This document shows positions 8,693 to 16,693 of a stretch of DNA of 56,056 bases, in pieces; position 1 is the stretch's first letter, and every line of letters begins with the position of its first letter. The DNA comes from Candidatus Peribacteria bacterium (GTDB taxonomy: Bacteria > Patescibacteriota > Gracilibacteria > Peribacterales > Peribacteraceae). The notes under the pieces are model-generated. The model ran no database searches, had not been told where the DNA came from, and saw nothing but the letters and a program-made list of their open reading frames with translations. The position numbers and the translations under genes are program-made. The DNA lies in the NCBI GenBank assembly GCA_016866875.1, contig VGKY01000001.1, positions 1 to 56,056 of the forward strand. Reading direction: 5' to 3'.

Positions 8693-9994
8693 TTATGTAC
8701 TGATCGCGGAACGAAAATTTGAGCGCTTGGATGCAGCATTGGTCGTCGTGCGGTTCTTGCGCACATGCATCTCCCCCCCCTTCATCGTCACGAAGCTTCC
8801 GTCGGGCACATCAGTCCCCACAACCACGGCGGAGCTCACAAAACTGCCAGCCCCAATGTTCACACCGGGTTGGAGACTCACATGGATACCGAGCCGGCAT
8901 CCATCCCCCACAATACATCCCAACTTTGTGAGACCTGTATCGATCCGATCGCCATCAAACGCCGAAGAGATCATTCCTTCATCGAGCCGCAGGTTCCCGG
9001 TGATGCACCCGCCGCCAAACGAAACGTTGTTACCGACCACGCTTTCTCCAAGGTAGGTCATATGTGTCCAGACATCGTGCCCGAGCACCGACCCCTTCAC
9101 TTCCGTTCCATAACCGATGACACAGTTGTTGCCGATGCTTGAGGCGCGCACGAGGGCGTTATTGCCCACGATCGTTCCTGAGCCAATGACACAGGGGCCA
9201 ACGATAGTCGCGTGGGGCAGAATCCGTACTCCATCACCCAAAACAACGTTGCCATCAACGACGGCGCTGGGGTGGATAGAGACATTTTCTCCCACAAAAG
9301 GTCGCTCAATGCCCAAAAGCAACGTCTCGAGGAGCGGCACCATGTGCCAGGGGTACTTCACCGCGCGCCACACCCCTTCGTACGGTGCTGCAGCGTAGCG
9401 CTTCGTGGCAAAGAGCTCTGCGAGTGCGAGCTCATACCCATCATCACGCTTGGGGCGAACGTGTTTCAGAGAGGCCAGGAGTGATCGGGGGTCGTTGTGC
9501 ACATGCGCAACAATGGTGACGAGCTTGCTCGGCTCCGACCCTGGCTTCGGCTTTTCTACAATGCCGGAGATGCGAGCCCCCTTCATCGTGAGGTACCCGC
9601 CCGGGAAGTACGCCTTCATCTTCTTAGCGAGGACTGCGCCATCACCCTTCTTCGCTTTTTGCATGACGAGTGCATACGCCTCAGAGTCGACGACATCGTT
9701 TCCACTGACGATCAATACCGGCTCGTCTGCACGGATTTTCGGGAGAGCGACGAGGAGCGCGCCCCGCATACCGAGATCTAGATCTTTTTGCAGGACGCCC
9801 GTAAGCCCCGTCAGGTGCTTCGCTTCTGTGAGATTGTGCGCGCCACCGACGAGCGTGATGTGCTTGAGGCCCGCCGCGCGGAGGCGATCGATCTGATGTT
9901 CAAGGAGTGTCTTCCCACAGATCGGAAACAAGGTTTTCTCATTGAGGGGCCAGAACCGCCGACTGCGGCCGGCGAGGAGAAGGAGAGCCTGCAT
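8693..9994 (-). CDS. GlmU-like sugar-1-phosphate nucleotidyltransferase with left-handed beta-helix
   Basis: A 433-residue protein with an N-terminal nucleotidyltransferase (LLLAGRSRRFWPLNEKTLFP, a variant of the usual GxGTRLxP signature, and SGNDVVDSEAY near 100) and, from about residue 235, a hexapeptide-repeat left-handed beta-helix (SIHPSAVVDGNVVLGDGV and later repeats). This is the layout of GlmU and of glucose-1-P thymidylyltransferase/acetyltransferase proteins making activated sugars for the envelope. Residues 345-405 match the GlmU-type end of the helix (IGAGSFVSSAVVVGTDVPDG). The His expected in the GlmU acetyltransferase site was not pinpointed, so substrate specificity is open. 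The gene is followed by the origin-like region. Confidence 0.75.
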   Translation of the reverse strand: MQALLLLAGRSRRFWPLNEKTLFPICGKTLLEHQIDRLRAAGLKHITLVGGAHNLTEAKHLTGLTGVLQKDLDLGMRGALLVALPKIRADEPVLIVSGNDVVDSEAYALVMQKAKKGDGAVLAKKMKAYFPGGYLTMKGARISGIVEKPKPGSEPSKLVTIVAHVHNDPRSLLASLKHVRPKRDDGYELALAELFATKRYAAAPYEGVWRAVKYPWHMVPLLETLLLGIERPFVGENVSIHPSAVVDGNVVLGDGVRILPHATIVGPCVIGSGTIVGNNALVRASSIGNNCVIGYGTEVKGSVLGHDVWTHMTYLGESVVGNNVSFGGGCITGNLRLDEGMISSAFDGDRIDTGLTKLGCIVGDGCRLGIHVSLQPGVNIGAGSFVSSAVVVGTDVPDGSFVTMKGGEMHVRKNRTTTNAASKRSNFRSAIST

Positions 9995-10007
9995 GAATCC
10001 TGTACAC

Positions 10008-10037
10008 GGTAGCGGAAGATCATGATCTTCCGCTACC
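10008..10037. repeat. REP-like palindrome, copy 1
   Basis: A perfect 30-bp palindrome with arms ggtagcggaagatca / tgatcttccgctacc. It lies between the GlmU-like and ComEC-like genes and supplies the TAG stop codon (10033-10035) of the latter. It belongs to the same family as 17183-17210, 33887-33918 and 42551-42590. Confidence 0.9.
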
Positions 10038-10875
10038 GGAGAACAAGGGAGATTTCCCCTTCCTGGTCCGTTCGCAGGATCGCGATTCCGTGTGCGCTGA
10101 GCCGATCGAGCACACTGCGGTGTGGGTGCCCAAAGCGATTGCCGTCGCCTACAGAGATCACAGCTATGGAGGGTTCTGCAGCGAGGAGGAACCCCGTCGA
10201 GGTCGATGTTTTACTTCCATGGTGCGCTGTTTTCAGCACGGATGAGCGCACATCTGCACCCGACCGGAGGATTGCCCTCTCCGAAAGCTCTTCGATGTCC
10301 CCTGTAAGGAGGATCGCGCCGCTATGAAAGAGTGCGCGCAGGACCACCGAGGTGTTATTGGTATCTGGTGTTTGTGAGCCATGTACGTCTCGAGGTGGCC
10401 AGACGACGTCCAAGATGAGCCCATCGGAGAACGCGAGGTCCTTCTGAGGATCTGCGAGAATGACAGGAATTCCTTGTGCAGAGAGGAGTGTGAGAAATTT
10501 ACGGTACTGCAGCTTATCTGTTTGTATCCCGCTCATGAGCACTCCTCCAACGCGGTAGCGTTTCAGCACCTCGGAGAGTGCACCGATGTGATCGAGATCC
10601 GGATGCGTGAGGACGAGGAGATCGATCGTGCGGTCAAAAAATGACATGTGCCTGCCGATGCCCTCAAGGGCGGAATGGTCAGGGCCGCCATCGATGAGAA
10701 TCTGCTTTCCCGATGGCGATAGGAGAAGCGTTGCGTCCCCCTGCCCCACATCGAGGAAGTGGGCACGGAGAGTGCCGTCGGCCATACGTTCGCTGTCGCG
10801 CACAAGCAGAACCGCTGCGCAGGCAACGCAGAGAAACGGCGCGAACCATATTCGAAGCAACTGCAGTGTAGGCAT
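10033..10875 (-). CDS. ComEC/Rec2-type metallo-beta-lactamase domain protein
   Basis: A 280-residue protein. An N-terminal hydrophobic segment (LLRIWFAPFLCVACAAVLLV) anchors or exports a metallo-beta-lactamase domain with FLDVGQGDATLLL, the metal motif THPDLDHIG, LTGDIEELSE and KTAHHGSKTS. This is the sequence pattern of the C-terminal nuclease-like domain of ComEC, the DNA-uptake channel, but the multi-span competence domain is absent, so it is a stand-alone version. A role in degrading the non-transported DNA strand is possible by homology, not shown. The start ATG has TAGGAT 6 bp upstream, and a 14-bp palindrome shared with comM lies exactly 24 bp before that box. Confidence 0.85.
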   Translation of the reverse strand: MPTLQLLRIWFAPFLCVACAAVLLVRDSERMADGTLRAHFLDVGQGDATLLLSPSGKQILIDGGPDHSALEGIGRHMSFFDRTIDLLVLTHPDLDHIGALSEVLKRYRVGGVLMSGIQTDKLQYRKFLTLLSAQGIPVILADPQKDLAFSDGLILDVVWPPRDVHGSQTPDTNNTSVVLRALFHSGAILLTGDIEELSERAILRSGADVRSSVLKTAHHGSKTSTSTGFLLAAEPSIAVISVGDGNRFGHPHRSVLDRLSAHGIAILRTDQEGEISLVLR

Positions 10876-10881
10876 CCTCCA

Positions 10882-10925
10882 ATCCTAGGCTTCCTCTTGC
10901 GAAAAATCAGGTGTACGTACGTACA
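10882..10925 (-). promoter_or_regulatory. Putative regulated promoter of the comEC-like gene: TGTACGTACGTACA operator plus -10 box
   Basis: A perfect 14-bp palindrome at 10912-10925, then 24 bp, then TAGGAT (complement of 10882-10887), then 6 bp to the ATG. No good -35 box is present, which fits an activator-dependent promoter. The same arrangement precedes comM. Confidence 0.55.
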
Positions 10926-10949
10926 GCCTTCCACGCACTCGTTGCACGC

Positions 10950-12527
10950 TTACGCGCGCGACCGCTTCGACCGCTTCCACCCGATGAGGGCGCCGATACA
11001 AGAAGATCCAGCGGCGAAGAGGCCGATGCCTGTCTTCGAGAGATTGTCCTTCCGCGCGATGATCGAGTGCCCTTGGACCATGTGTGGGATGCTCCCCTGG
11101 ACCATGCTGGTCAACGGGGGAAGTGCGGGTACAGGGAGGGGCATCGGTGGCACAGGCGGAGCGGTGGGCGCTCCCACAGGCACGTTGCCTGGAAGCGTCA
11201 CAGTGCTAAACACGCCGGTCGATACTGCGCCGTAGACGTTAACGACGTTGAGGGAAATGCCGAGCGATCCGGGCTGCGCCCCCTTGATCTCGATGCCGCC
11301 GATGTCCATAGGCACCGGCTCGGGATCGCTATAGGTCAGTCCACCATCGAGGGTCTGACGGACCACGTAGTAGGCGATGTCTCCGCGCGACAGATCGGGA
11401 TCCCACTGTGCAAGAACTGTGTAGGTCTTCCCGCCAGTTTCAGGTGTTGCTTGCAGGCGGAAGCCCATGACGTCTTTGGCGAAAGCAGGGTTGTACACAG
11501 CGGGCGGAGCCTGAGGTGCATCCCCCAGCTCGTGCCCGGCAAACGTCGCCGACCGGTCCGTTGCATGAAGAGGCTCGCCTGCAGTGCTCTGCAGTGGCTC
11601 ACTCAGTATCACGCGGTACGTGCTCCCCCTTTGCTGGGGTGCCGTTTCGAGCACCATAATTTTATCGCTGATCAGTAGTTGCGTAATGTGCAGATTGCCA
11701 CCCAGGCCCTCGATCCGAAGCGCCCCTGGAGCGGATGTCTCGTCGATCATGACCTCCGCCGAGAAGGTCAACTTCACCTGCGTAGGCGACAACGCCTCTG
11801 CGGAGAGAAGGTGCACATACCCGTCCGATGGAGGCGCGGTGAGCATGGGTACCGAGGGATTCACATTCGTCACCGTCGGTGTCGGAGGGAGTGTGAGCAC
11901 GGGTGGTGCTATGGAAGTGGGGGATGACGATGCAGGCGCTACGGGCGAGCTCGGCGCGCGTGGCGTGACCGGCGGCAGGGCCACGGGCGTCGGGGTTGGC
12001 GTTACGCCGTTTTGTCCGAAGACGCCGAGTTCCTCCAGCGTCGGCAGCTTGATATCGATTACTGGAGCAACAAACCCTAGCGAGGAAGAGGAAGCAGCAG
12101 CGGCAGAGCTTGCAACAGGCTGTACCGGTTTGGGCGTAGGTGTGGGTGCAGGTGCCTGCGCCGCAAGATCAATCCGAATCTCCTCCATGAATGAGTCACT
12201 CTCTTCACCAACGGAGTTGACTCCGAGTACGGTAATGAAGAGGAAGGATTGCTTAGGGGGGTCGGTGAAGGTGAACTCCGTCACTGCGCCATTCGTCTCC
12301 TCAAAATCGTCGTAGAGCCCCTCACTTTCCAAGATGGAATCCGCACTGTAGTACAGTCGATAGAGGACAATGTCCGCGCCTGGTAGTGGGTCCCATCGCA
12401 CGACGACCTTTCCATCGGGCATTGCTTCTCCGGAGAGATTGGTCACGGGCCCCGGCGCTGCGGCTACGCAGAGGATGGGGAGCGCAAAACTACAGAGCGC
12501 GGCAGAGAGTCGAGTGCGGATTGTCAT
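10950..12527 (-). CDS. Secreted, membrane-anchored surface protein with Ig-like/fibronectin domains
   Basis: A 525-residue protein. It has a signal peptide (RLSAALCSFALPILCVAAAPG), a fibronectin-III-like domain at about 27-120 (VVVRWDPLPGADIVLYRLYY), a Pro/Thr/Ser/Ala-rich linker at 125-240, a beta-sandwich resembling bacterial Ig-like Big_5 domains at about 250-340 (LSPTQVKLTFSAEV), a second fibronectin-like domain at 355-450, a Pro-rich stretch and a C-terminal hydrophobic segment followed by WKRSKRSRA. The tail looks like a membrane anchor or sorting signal. An adhesive or structural surface role is inferred. It precedes the comEC-like gene on the same strand by 74 bp. Confidence 0.75.
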   Translation of the reverse strand: MTIRTRLSAALCSFALPILCVAAAPGPVTNLSGEAMPDGKVVVRWDPLPGADIVLYRLYYSADSILESEGLYDDFEETNGAVTEFTFTDPPKQSFLFITVLGVNSVGEESDSFMEEIRIDLAAQAPAPTPTPKPVQPVASSAAAASSSSLGFVAPVIDIKLPTLEELGVFGQNGVTPTPTPVALPPVTPRAPSSPVAPASSSPTSIAPPVLTLPPTPTVTNVNPSVPMLTAPPSDGYVHLLSAEALSPTQVKLTFSAEVMIDETSAPGALRIEGLGGNLHITQLLISDKIMVLETAPQQRGSTYRVILSEPLQSTAGEPLHATDRSATFAGHELGDAPQAPPAVYNPAFAKDVMGFRLQATPETGGKTYTVLAQWDPDLSRGDIAYYVVRQTLDGGLTYSDPEPVPMDIGGIEIKGAQPGSLGISLNVVNVYGAVSTGVFSTVTLPGNVPVGAPTAPPVPPMPLPVPALPPLTSMVQGSIPHMVQGHSIIARKDNLSKTGIGLFAAGSSCIGALIGWKRSKRSRA

Positions 12528-12688
12528 GGGTGTTTCTTTCTATTCTATCAGATTTGGCTGTGTTCGGCAATGTTCCCCTCTTCTCTTTAATGCATCAAGA
12601 CAGTCATTTGCTCCCATTCGGCACAGCAGAAGATCGCGAAATTCATCGGCCCGCAGTCAGGAAAGTATTGGCACCCTATGCAAAATAG

Positions 12689-14161
12689 TCACGGCATCCC
12701 TACCGTTTTTGTCGGCAAGAATATCGTGTGAATCCTCACAGCAAACATAAAGACAGTCATCGCGATGCTTGCTGCAACCAATCCGATCACCGTTGGGATT
12801 TCACTGGTGAGGAGCGGCACCGCTTTCCACAGTCCCACTCCAAGCACGCAAGCAAACAGGAAAATTTTCAGGAGAGCTTGTGCGAAGATGTGCGCGGCCA
12901 TCGTTCGCGATGCTCTAACCATCAGCGTGATTGTCAGAAGAACATGAACGATATTGCTGGTGGTCGTCGCGCCGATGTACCCATAAGAAGGAATCAGCAA
13001 ACCATTGAGGCCTATGGATAGGACCGCGGCCGATCCCAATATCTTCACGAGCGGTTTGCTCTGTCCGCGGTTTAAAAGCACATAGAAGCCGTACTGTACG
13101 AGACCGTTGAGGAATATCGGTAGCGCCATGAGCCGTAGCGCCGTGTCCGATCCAGGCTTTCCCGGTGTGCTGAGGTAGGCATCTGTCGTGAGGAGCTCTA
13201 TGAGCGGGCGTGCCCACAAAGCACTGAAGAGTGCAGCGATAGCTCCCAGTAGCAGAAGGACGATCAATGTTTTTCCGAGAAGCTCGCGGGTGTCTTCGCC
13301 TCTGGCGTCACGCTCGCTTAGGGTGGGGAGGACAGAGTTTAGGAGGAACGTCGGAATGACGTAGCCCATCTCCACCATCCTGAGCACAAATCCGTACTCC
13401 GCATTTTGAATCTCGAAATCCGGCCGCAGGAGCGCGATCATCGTCACATCGATCTGGCGATAGAGCGCCATGCAAAGGAACGCAACGCCGAAGGGCACGG
13501 ATTGCCGCAGGACGGATCGGATGACTGCAGGGTCTCGACGCCACTGTATGCGCTCGAGGCGGCTCGAGGCGGCAAGTGAGATGAGCAGCAGCACGAAAGC
13601 GCCAAGGCCGCCGATGAAGAGGAAGACATTGAGCAGTCTGACATCGCTACTTCCCCGAACGCCTGCGACGATGAAGAGCGCGATGAGTCCGGTCGTGATG
13701 ATGCGCTGCGTGACCTCTGCGAGAAACACGTACTGCATCTTGTGGTGGACTTGAAACACTGTCCGAAGGATTCCTGCGAGGAGCGTGAAGAGCGGAACGA
13801 GCGCGGCGACCGTGACCGAGAGCGGCAGTGGTGTCCCTTGCCATTGCGGCAGAAGCCAGACGAGTGCGAGAGCTAGCGTGAGTGAGAACAGGAGAATCAC
13901 CGAGCGGATGATGATGAGTGCGCAGAGTACGGCGGAGCGGTCTTTTGCTCGCGCCATCTCGCGCACACCGACCGCATACAAACCAAAGTCAGCGAGGATG
14001 CCAAAGAGCTGGAGAAATCCGTACGCAGAGTTGTAGTTGCCGGCGAGCTCTTTACTGAGGCCGATCGCCACAAACTTCACCGTCAGAATCGAAAGCGCAG
14101 CCATGACTACCTGGCTGCTGAGTTGCCACAAGGTGGAAGAAGCGATTTGTCGGGAAGGCAT
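12689..14161 (-). CDS. Polysaccharide flippase (Wzx/MATE-type)
   Basis: A 490-residue protein with about 12-14 predicted membrane helices, starting MPSRQIASSTLWQLSSQVVM. The pattern fits O-antigen/teichoic-acid flippases that move undecaprenyl-linked sugars across the membrane; NYNSAYGFLQLFGILADFGL in the second helix region is characteristic. The start at 14161 is preferred over an upstream ATG at 14284, because TACAAT lies 7 bp before it and the longer form would cross the divergent pyrB promoter. It fits with the other envelope-glycan genes in the window. Confidence 0.85.
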   Translation of the reverse strand: MPSRQIASSTLWQLSSQVVMAALSILTVKFVAIGLSKELAGNYNSAYGFLQLFGILADFGLYAVGVREMARAKDRSAVLCALIIIRSVILLFSLTLALALVWLLPQWQGTPLPLSVTVAALVPLFTLLAGILRTVFQVHHKMQYVFLAEVTQRIITTGLIALFIVAGVRGSSDVRLLNVFLFIGGLGAFVLLLISLAASSRLERIQWRRDPAVIRSVLRQSVPFGVAFLCMALYRQIDVTMIALLRPDFEIQNAEYGFVLRMVEMGYVIPTFLLNSVLPTLSERDARGEDTRELLGKTLIVLLLLGAIAALFSALWARPLIELLTTDAYLSTPGKPGSDTALRLMALPIFLNGLVQYGFYVLLNRGQSKPLVKILGSAAVLSIGLNGLLIPSYGYIGATTTSNIVHVLLTITLMVRASRTMAAHIFAQALLKIFLFACVLGVGLWKAVPLLTSEIPTVIGLVAASIAMTVFMFAVRIHTIFLPTKTVGMP

Positions 14162-14222
14162 CAGGAGGATTGTAGAGAAAGAAGCATAAACGCATAAAAT
14201 TATAAAGAAACATAAATTACAT

Positions 14223-14250
14223 TTGTCAAATTCCTTGAACAGGGTACAAT
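14223..14250 (+). promoter_or_regulatory. pyrB promoter giving a probably leaderless mRNA
   Basis: TTGTCA (14223-14228), 16 bp, TACAAT (14245-14250), then 8 bp to the pyrB ATG. A transcription start 6-8 bp after the -10 box would fall on the start codon. Confidence 0.6.
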
Positions 14251-14258
14251 GCGCAGCG

Positions 14259-15176
14259 ATGGGTCTCCCCTTCACCCACCTCACATCGACAAAACAGCTC
14301 TCGCGGAGTGATACGGATGCTATTGTAGGAGTTGCTCAGGATATGGAAGGGATTCTCAAAAAAGGGGGTTGCGATCTCCTTCGCGGGAAGATTCTCGGGA
14401 GCCTTTTCTATGAGCCGAGCACGCGCACGCGCTTGAGCTTTGAGTCCGCCATGCAGCGCCTTGGTGGAGACATCGTCACTGCAGATGGCATTCAGTTCAG
14501 CTCGCTCTATAAGGGCGAGTCCATCGAGGACACTATCGTTGTTGCGTCGCAGTACTGCGACATCATCGCCATGCGCCATCCGGAAGTGGGCAGCGCTGAC
14601 CGAGCTGCTGCGGTCTCTCTGGTGCCTTTCATCAACGCAGGGGATGGCCCAGGGCAACACCCTACGCAGGCGCTCCTCGATCTCTTCACCATTCAAAAGG
14701 AGTGCGGGAAGATTGACGGACTCAAGGTGGCCATGGTCGGGGATCTGCGGTTCGGGCGCACGGTGCACTCCCTCAGCTTCCTCCTCGGGCTCTATGACAA
14801 GATCACGCTGGTCTTCGTCTCGCCCAAAGAGCTCACGATGCCTGAGAAGGTGATCACCTTCTGCAAGGAGAAGGGCATCGCGTTTTCCGAAGAGCGCGCA
14901 CTCGATGCCGCGCTCACGGCAGACGTCCTCTACATGACGCGCATCCAGGAAGAGCGCTTCACTGACCATAGCGAGTACGAGCGTCTCAAGAGCGTGTACA
15001 CACTCAAGGCCGCCCACCTCAAAGGAAAGCGTACGGTGATCATGCACCCCCTCCCCCGCGTCACCGAGATCGCTACCGACGTCGACGCACTTCCCAATGC
15101 CGCTTACTTCCGCCAAGTCCGAAACGGCGTCCCCGTCCGCATGGCACTTCTCGCGATGCTTCTCGGAAAATTATGA
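14259..15176 (+). CDS. pyrB: Aspartate carbamoyltransferase, catalytic subunit
   Basis: A 305-residue protein that condenses carbamoyl phosphate with aspartate, the second step of UMP synthesis. It shows the carbamoyl-phosphate loop FYEPSTRTRLSFE at about 50-60, HPTQALLDLF near 134, DLRFGRTVHSL near 165 and HPLPRVTEI near 262. The length is standard. The start at 14259 (MGLPFTHLTSTKQL) is chosen because a good promoter ends 8 bp upstream; an in-frame ATG at 14223 overlaps that promoter. No regulatory pyrI gene is next to it. Its TGA overlaps the ATG of the following AT-rich methyltransferase. Confidence 0.95.
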   Translation: MGLPFTHLTSTKQLSRSDTDAIVGVAQDMEGILKKGGCDLLRGKILGSLFYEPSTRTRLSFESAMQRLGGDIVTADGIQFSSLYKGESIEDTIVVASQYCDIIAMRHPEVGSADRAAAVSLVPFINAGDGPGQHPTQALLDLFTIQKECGKIDGLKVAMVGDLRFGRTVHSLSFLLGLYDKITLVFVSPKELTMPEKVITFCKEKGIAFSEERALDAALTADVLYMTRIQEERFTDHSEYERLKSVYTLKAAHLKGKRTVIMHPLPRVTEIATDVDALPNAAYFRQVRNGVPVRMALLAMLLGKL

Positions 15177-15721
15177 AAAAAAAGGATTTTTTTAAAATTG
15201 TTTTAAAAGACTACAAGCTTGTGGGCGCGGTGGCGCCTAGCTCCTCGTATGCGGTTCGCCGAATTATGCACGCCTTAAAGCCGAACGTAAAGTATATTAT
15301 TGAATACGGCGCCGGCGATGGAGTGGTTACTAAAGCCCTTTTAAATGCCTTACCTGCCGACGGCAAGCTTGTTGCAATTGAGCTGCAAAAAGATTGCGCT
15401 GAGCTTTTGGAAAAGATCAGTGATTCGCGTCTGAAAGTGATAAACGAAGATGTGATTACTGTTTCAAAAAAATTTTCTCAACTCAAACTGCCGCGCATTG
15501 ACGCTATTGTCTCCGGCATTCCTTTTTCATTTTTAAAACCAGAAGAAAGAGAAGAGTTAATTTCAGCCAGTCACGAAGCGCTGGTTGAGGGCGGACAATT
15601 TATCGGCTATCAGGCCACTCCTTATCTCCATCGGTCTCTGCGTAAGCGCTTTTCGAAAGTAAAAGCGATATTTGAAGCGAGAAACCTCCCGCCATACTTT
15701 ATTACGGTGGCAGAGAAGTAA
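15173..15721 (+). CDS. SAM-dependent methyltransferase, PmtA/KsgA-like
   Basis: A 182-residue Rossmann-fold methyltransferase: IIEYGAGDGVVTKALLNAL is motif I, VAIELQKDC motif II, VINEDV motif III and VSGIPFSFL replaces the usual NxPY-type motif IV. The SGIPFSF signature is typical of phospholipid N-methyltransferase-like proteins and sets it apart from rRNA dimethylases. Its base composition is much richer in A+T than both neighbours and Lys is usually AAA, so it looks recently acquired. It overlaps the pyrB stop by 4 bp and starts the foreign patch that ends within the next reading frame. Confidence 0.8.
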   Translation: MKKKDFFKIVLKDYKLVGAVAPSSSYAVRRIMHALKPNVKYIIEYGAGDGVVTKALLNALPADGKLVAIELQKDCAELLEKISDSRLKVINEDVITVSKKFSQLKLPRIDAIVSGIPFSFLKPEEREELISASHEALVEGGQFIGYQATPYLHRSLRKRFSKVKAIFEARNLPPYFITVAEK

Positions 15722-15747
15722 TTTTTTAAAAAAGTAAGATATAAAAT

Positions 15748-16416
15748 ATGGAAATGATAAAAGTTTCATCAATTTTAATCGGCGTAGCTGATCTCAATAA
15801 ATCAAAACCATTCTATGAAGAAATTCTTGGAATGACTTTTGATGAATTTCGTCCACCATTTGCTTCCGCAAAACTTGGTGAAGTTGAATTTAACATTGAA
15901 GAAGACGCGAGTTATAGAGCAAAAGATTGGGCCAAAAAATACATCGGCGGACGGATTCTTTTCCTTATCCCGGTCACACTGATGTCCCGTATGCTCGGTG
16001 TCGTTTTTCTTGTCTTGGCGGTCAAAGACTTCTTTCCATCGGCACGACTGCGCATGCGGCCGACGACGTGGATTCTGGTCTCCGGCGAAGCAGTCAACGG
16101 GCTTCTTGGCGGTATTCTCGGAAACGCCGCCATCATGCGCGGGCAAGTGCTGCTCGCACTCGGTCTTTCAAAAGCGGAGTTCGTTGGCACGTCCACCACC
16201 ATCGCGCTGCCGATGAACATCGGAAAGAGTTCCGCATACGTCACGCAGATCGAGTGGTCGCAGGATCTCATCATCCTTTTCATTGCCGGTATTCCTCTCA
16301 TGCTCCTCGGTGTCCGGATCGGCAAACAATTTCTTTCGTACGTCAGCACGCATGCGTTTGAGTCCTGCCAGCGCGTGATCATTCTCATCGGTGCTGCACG
16401 CTTTCTGCTATTCTAA
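15748..16416 (+). pseudogene. Chimeric frame: glyoxalase (VOC) N-terminus joined to the C-terminal half of a TauE/SafE permease
   Basis: The 222-codon frame has two unrelated parts. Residues 1 to about 67 match the first half of a VOC/glyoxalase domain (ILIGVADLNKSKPFYEEILG) in AT-rich DNA. Residues about 68-222 are GC-rich and form four or so membrane helices typical of the C-terminal repeat of a TauE/SafE anion exporter (GEAVNGLLGGILGNAAIMRG). The switch of composition lies at about 15940-15955. Each half lacks its other part, so the product is unlikely to have either original function, though an intact frame means it could still be expressed. It probably marks the right end of an insertion that deleted the front of the permease gene. 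Confidence 0.7.
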
Positions 16417-16454
16417 GTTTCATGACGTGCGCAGTACAAACCTTTGGCCATCAC

Positions 16455-16526
16455 TGGTGGAGTGGACGGGAATCGAACCCGCACACCAAGGTCTCAAGTC
16501 TCAGTGTAACCACCAGGTACCACCCC
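16455..16526 (-). other. tRNA-like sequence with a good acceptor stem and T-arm but abnormal D and anticodon arms
   Basis: Read on the minus strand, the 3' end is a textbook T-arm (GCGGG TTCGATT CCCGT), acceptor CCACTCC, A73 and encoded CCA. A 5' strand GGGGTGG, 72 nt upstream, pairs fully with it, including a G3-U70 pair, the identity element for alanine. Between them there is no canonical D-arm; instead an 8-bp hairpin (ACACTGAG / CTTGGTGT) carries a 9-nt loop, ACTTGAGAC. It may be a decayed tRNA, an integration scar or a tRNA mimic. No standard anticodon can be assigned. Confidence 0.5.
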
Positions 16527-16538
16527 CCAAATGACGGC

Positions 16539-16552
16539 TGTACGATCGTACA
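16539..16552. promoter_or_regulatory. TGTACGATCGTACA palindrome
   Basis: A perfect 14-bp palindrome of the same form (TGTACGNNCGTACA) as the sites before comM and the comEC-like gene. It lies 29 bp upstream of the -35 box of the pyrC leader promoter. Confidence 0.4.
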
Positions 16553-16581
16553 CCCAATAAAAGGCCTTTTACAAGCTTTTA

Positions 16582-16683
16582 TTGACATTTGTAAGCAAAA
16601 AATGTACCCTGTGATCGAGGTCTCAAGTCTCGGTGTAATCCGACGGGTCTCGGATGCCGCCCATCATAGGAGCGGCTTTTTTT
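16582..16683 (+). promoter_or_regulatory. Strong promoter, structured leader and terminator just before pyrC
   Basis: TTGACA (16582-16587), 17 bp and TACCCT (16605-16610) form a near-consensus promoter. The transcript would begin near 16617 and fold into a hairpin ATCCGA / TCGGAT, then GCCGC / GCGGC followed by seven Ts (16677-16683). The T-run ends 10 bp before the pyrC ATG. This looks like transcription attenuation of pyrC, or a roughly 65-nt terminated small RNA. A 21-nt word aggtctcaagtctcggtgta at its 5' end is repeated with one change inside the tRNA-like sequence about 130 bp upstream. Confidence 0.6.
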
Positions 16684-16693
16684 GTACCGTTTT

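Noticed and set aside
16505-16530. T-box riboswitch core (GGGTGGTACC) on the minus strand
   Set aside because: No gene follows on that strand and the antiterminator CGCGG part is missing; the word is explained by the acceptor strand of the tRNA-like element.
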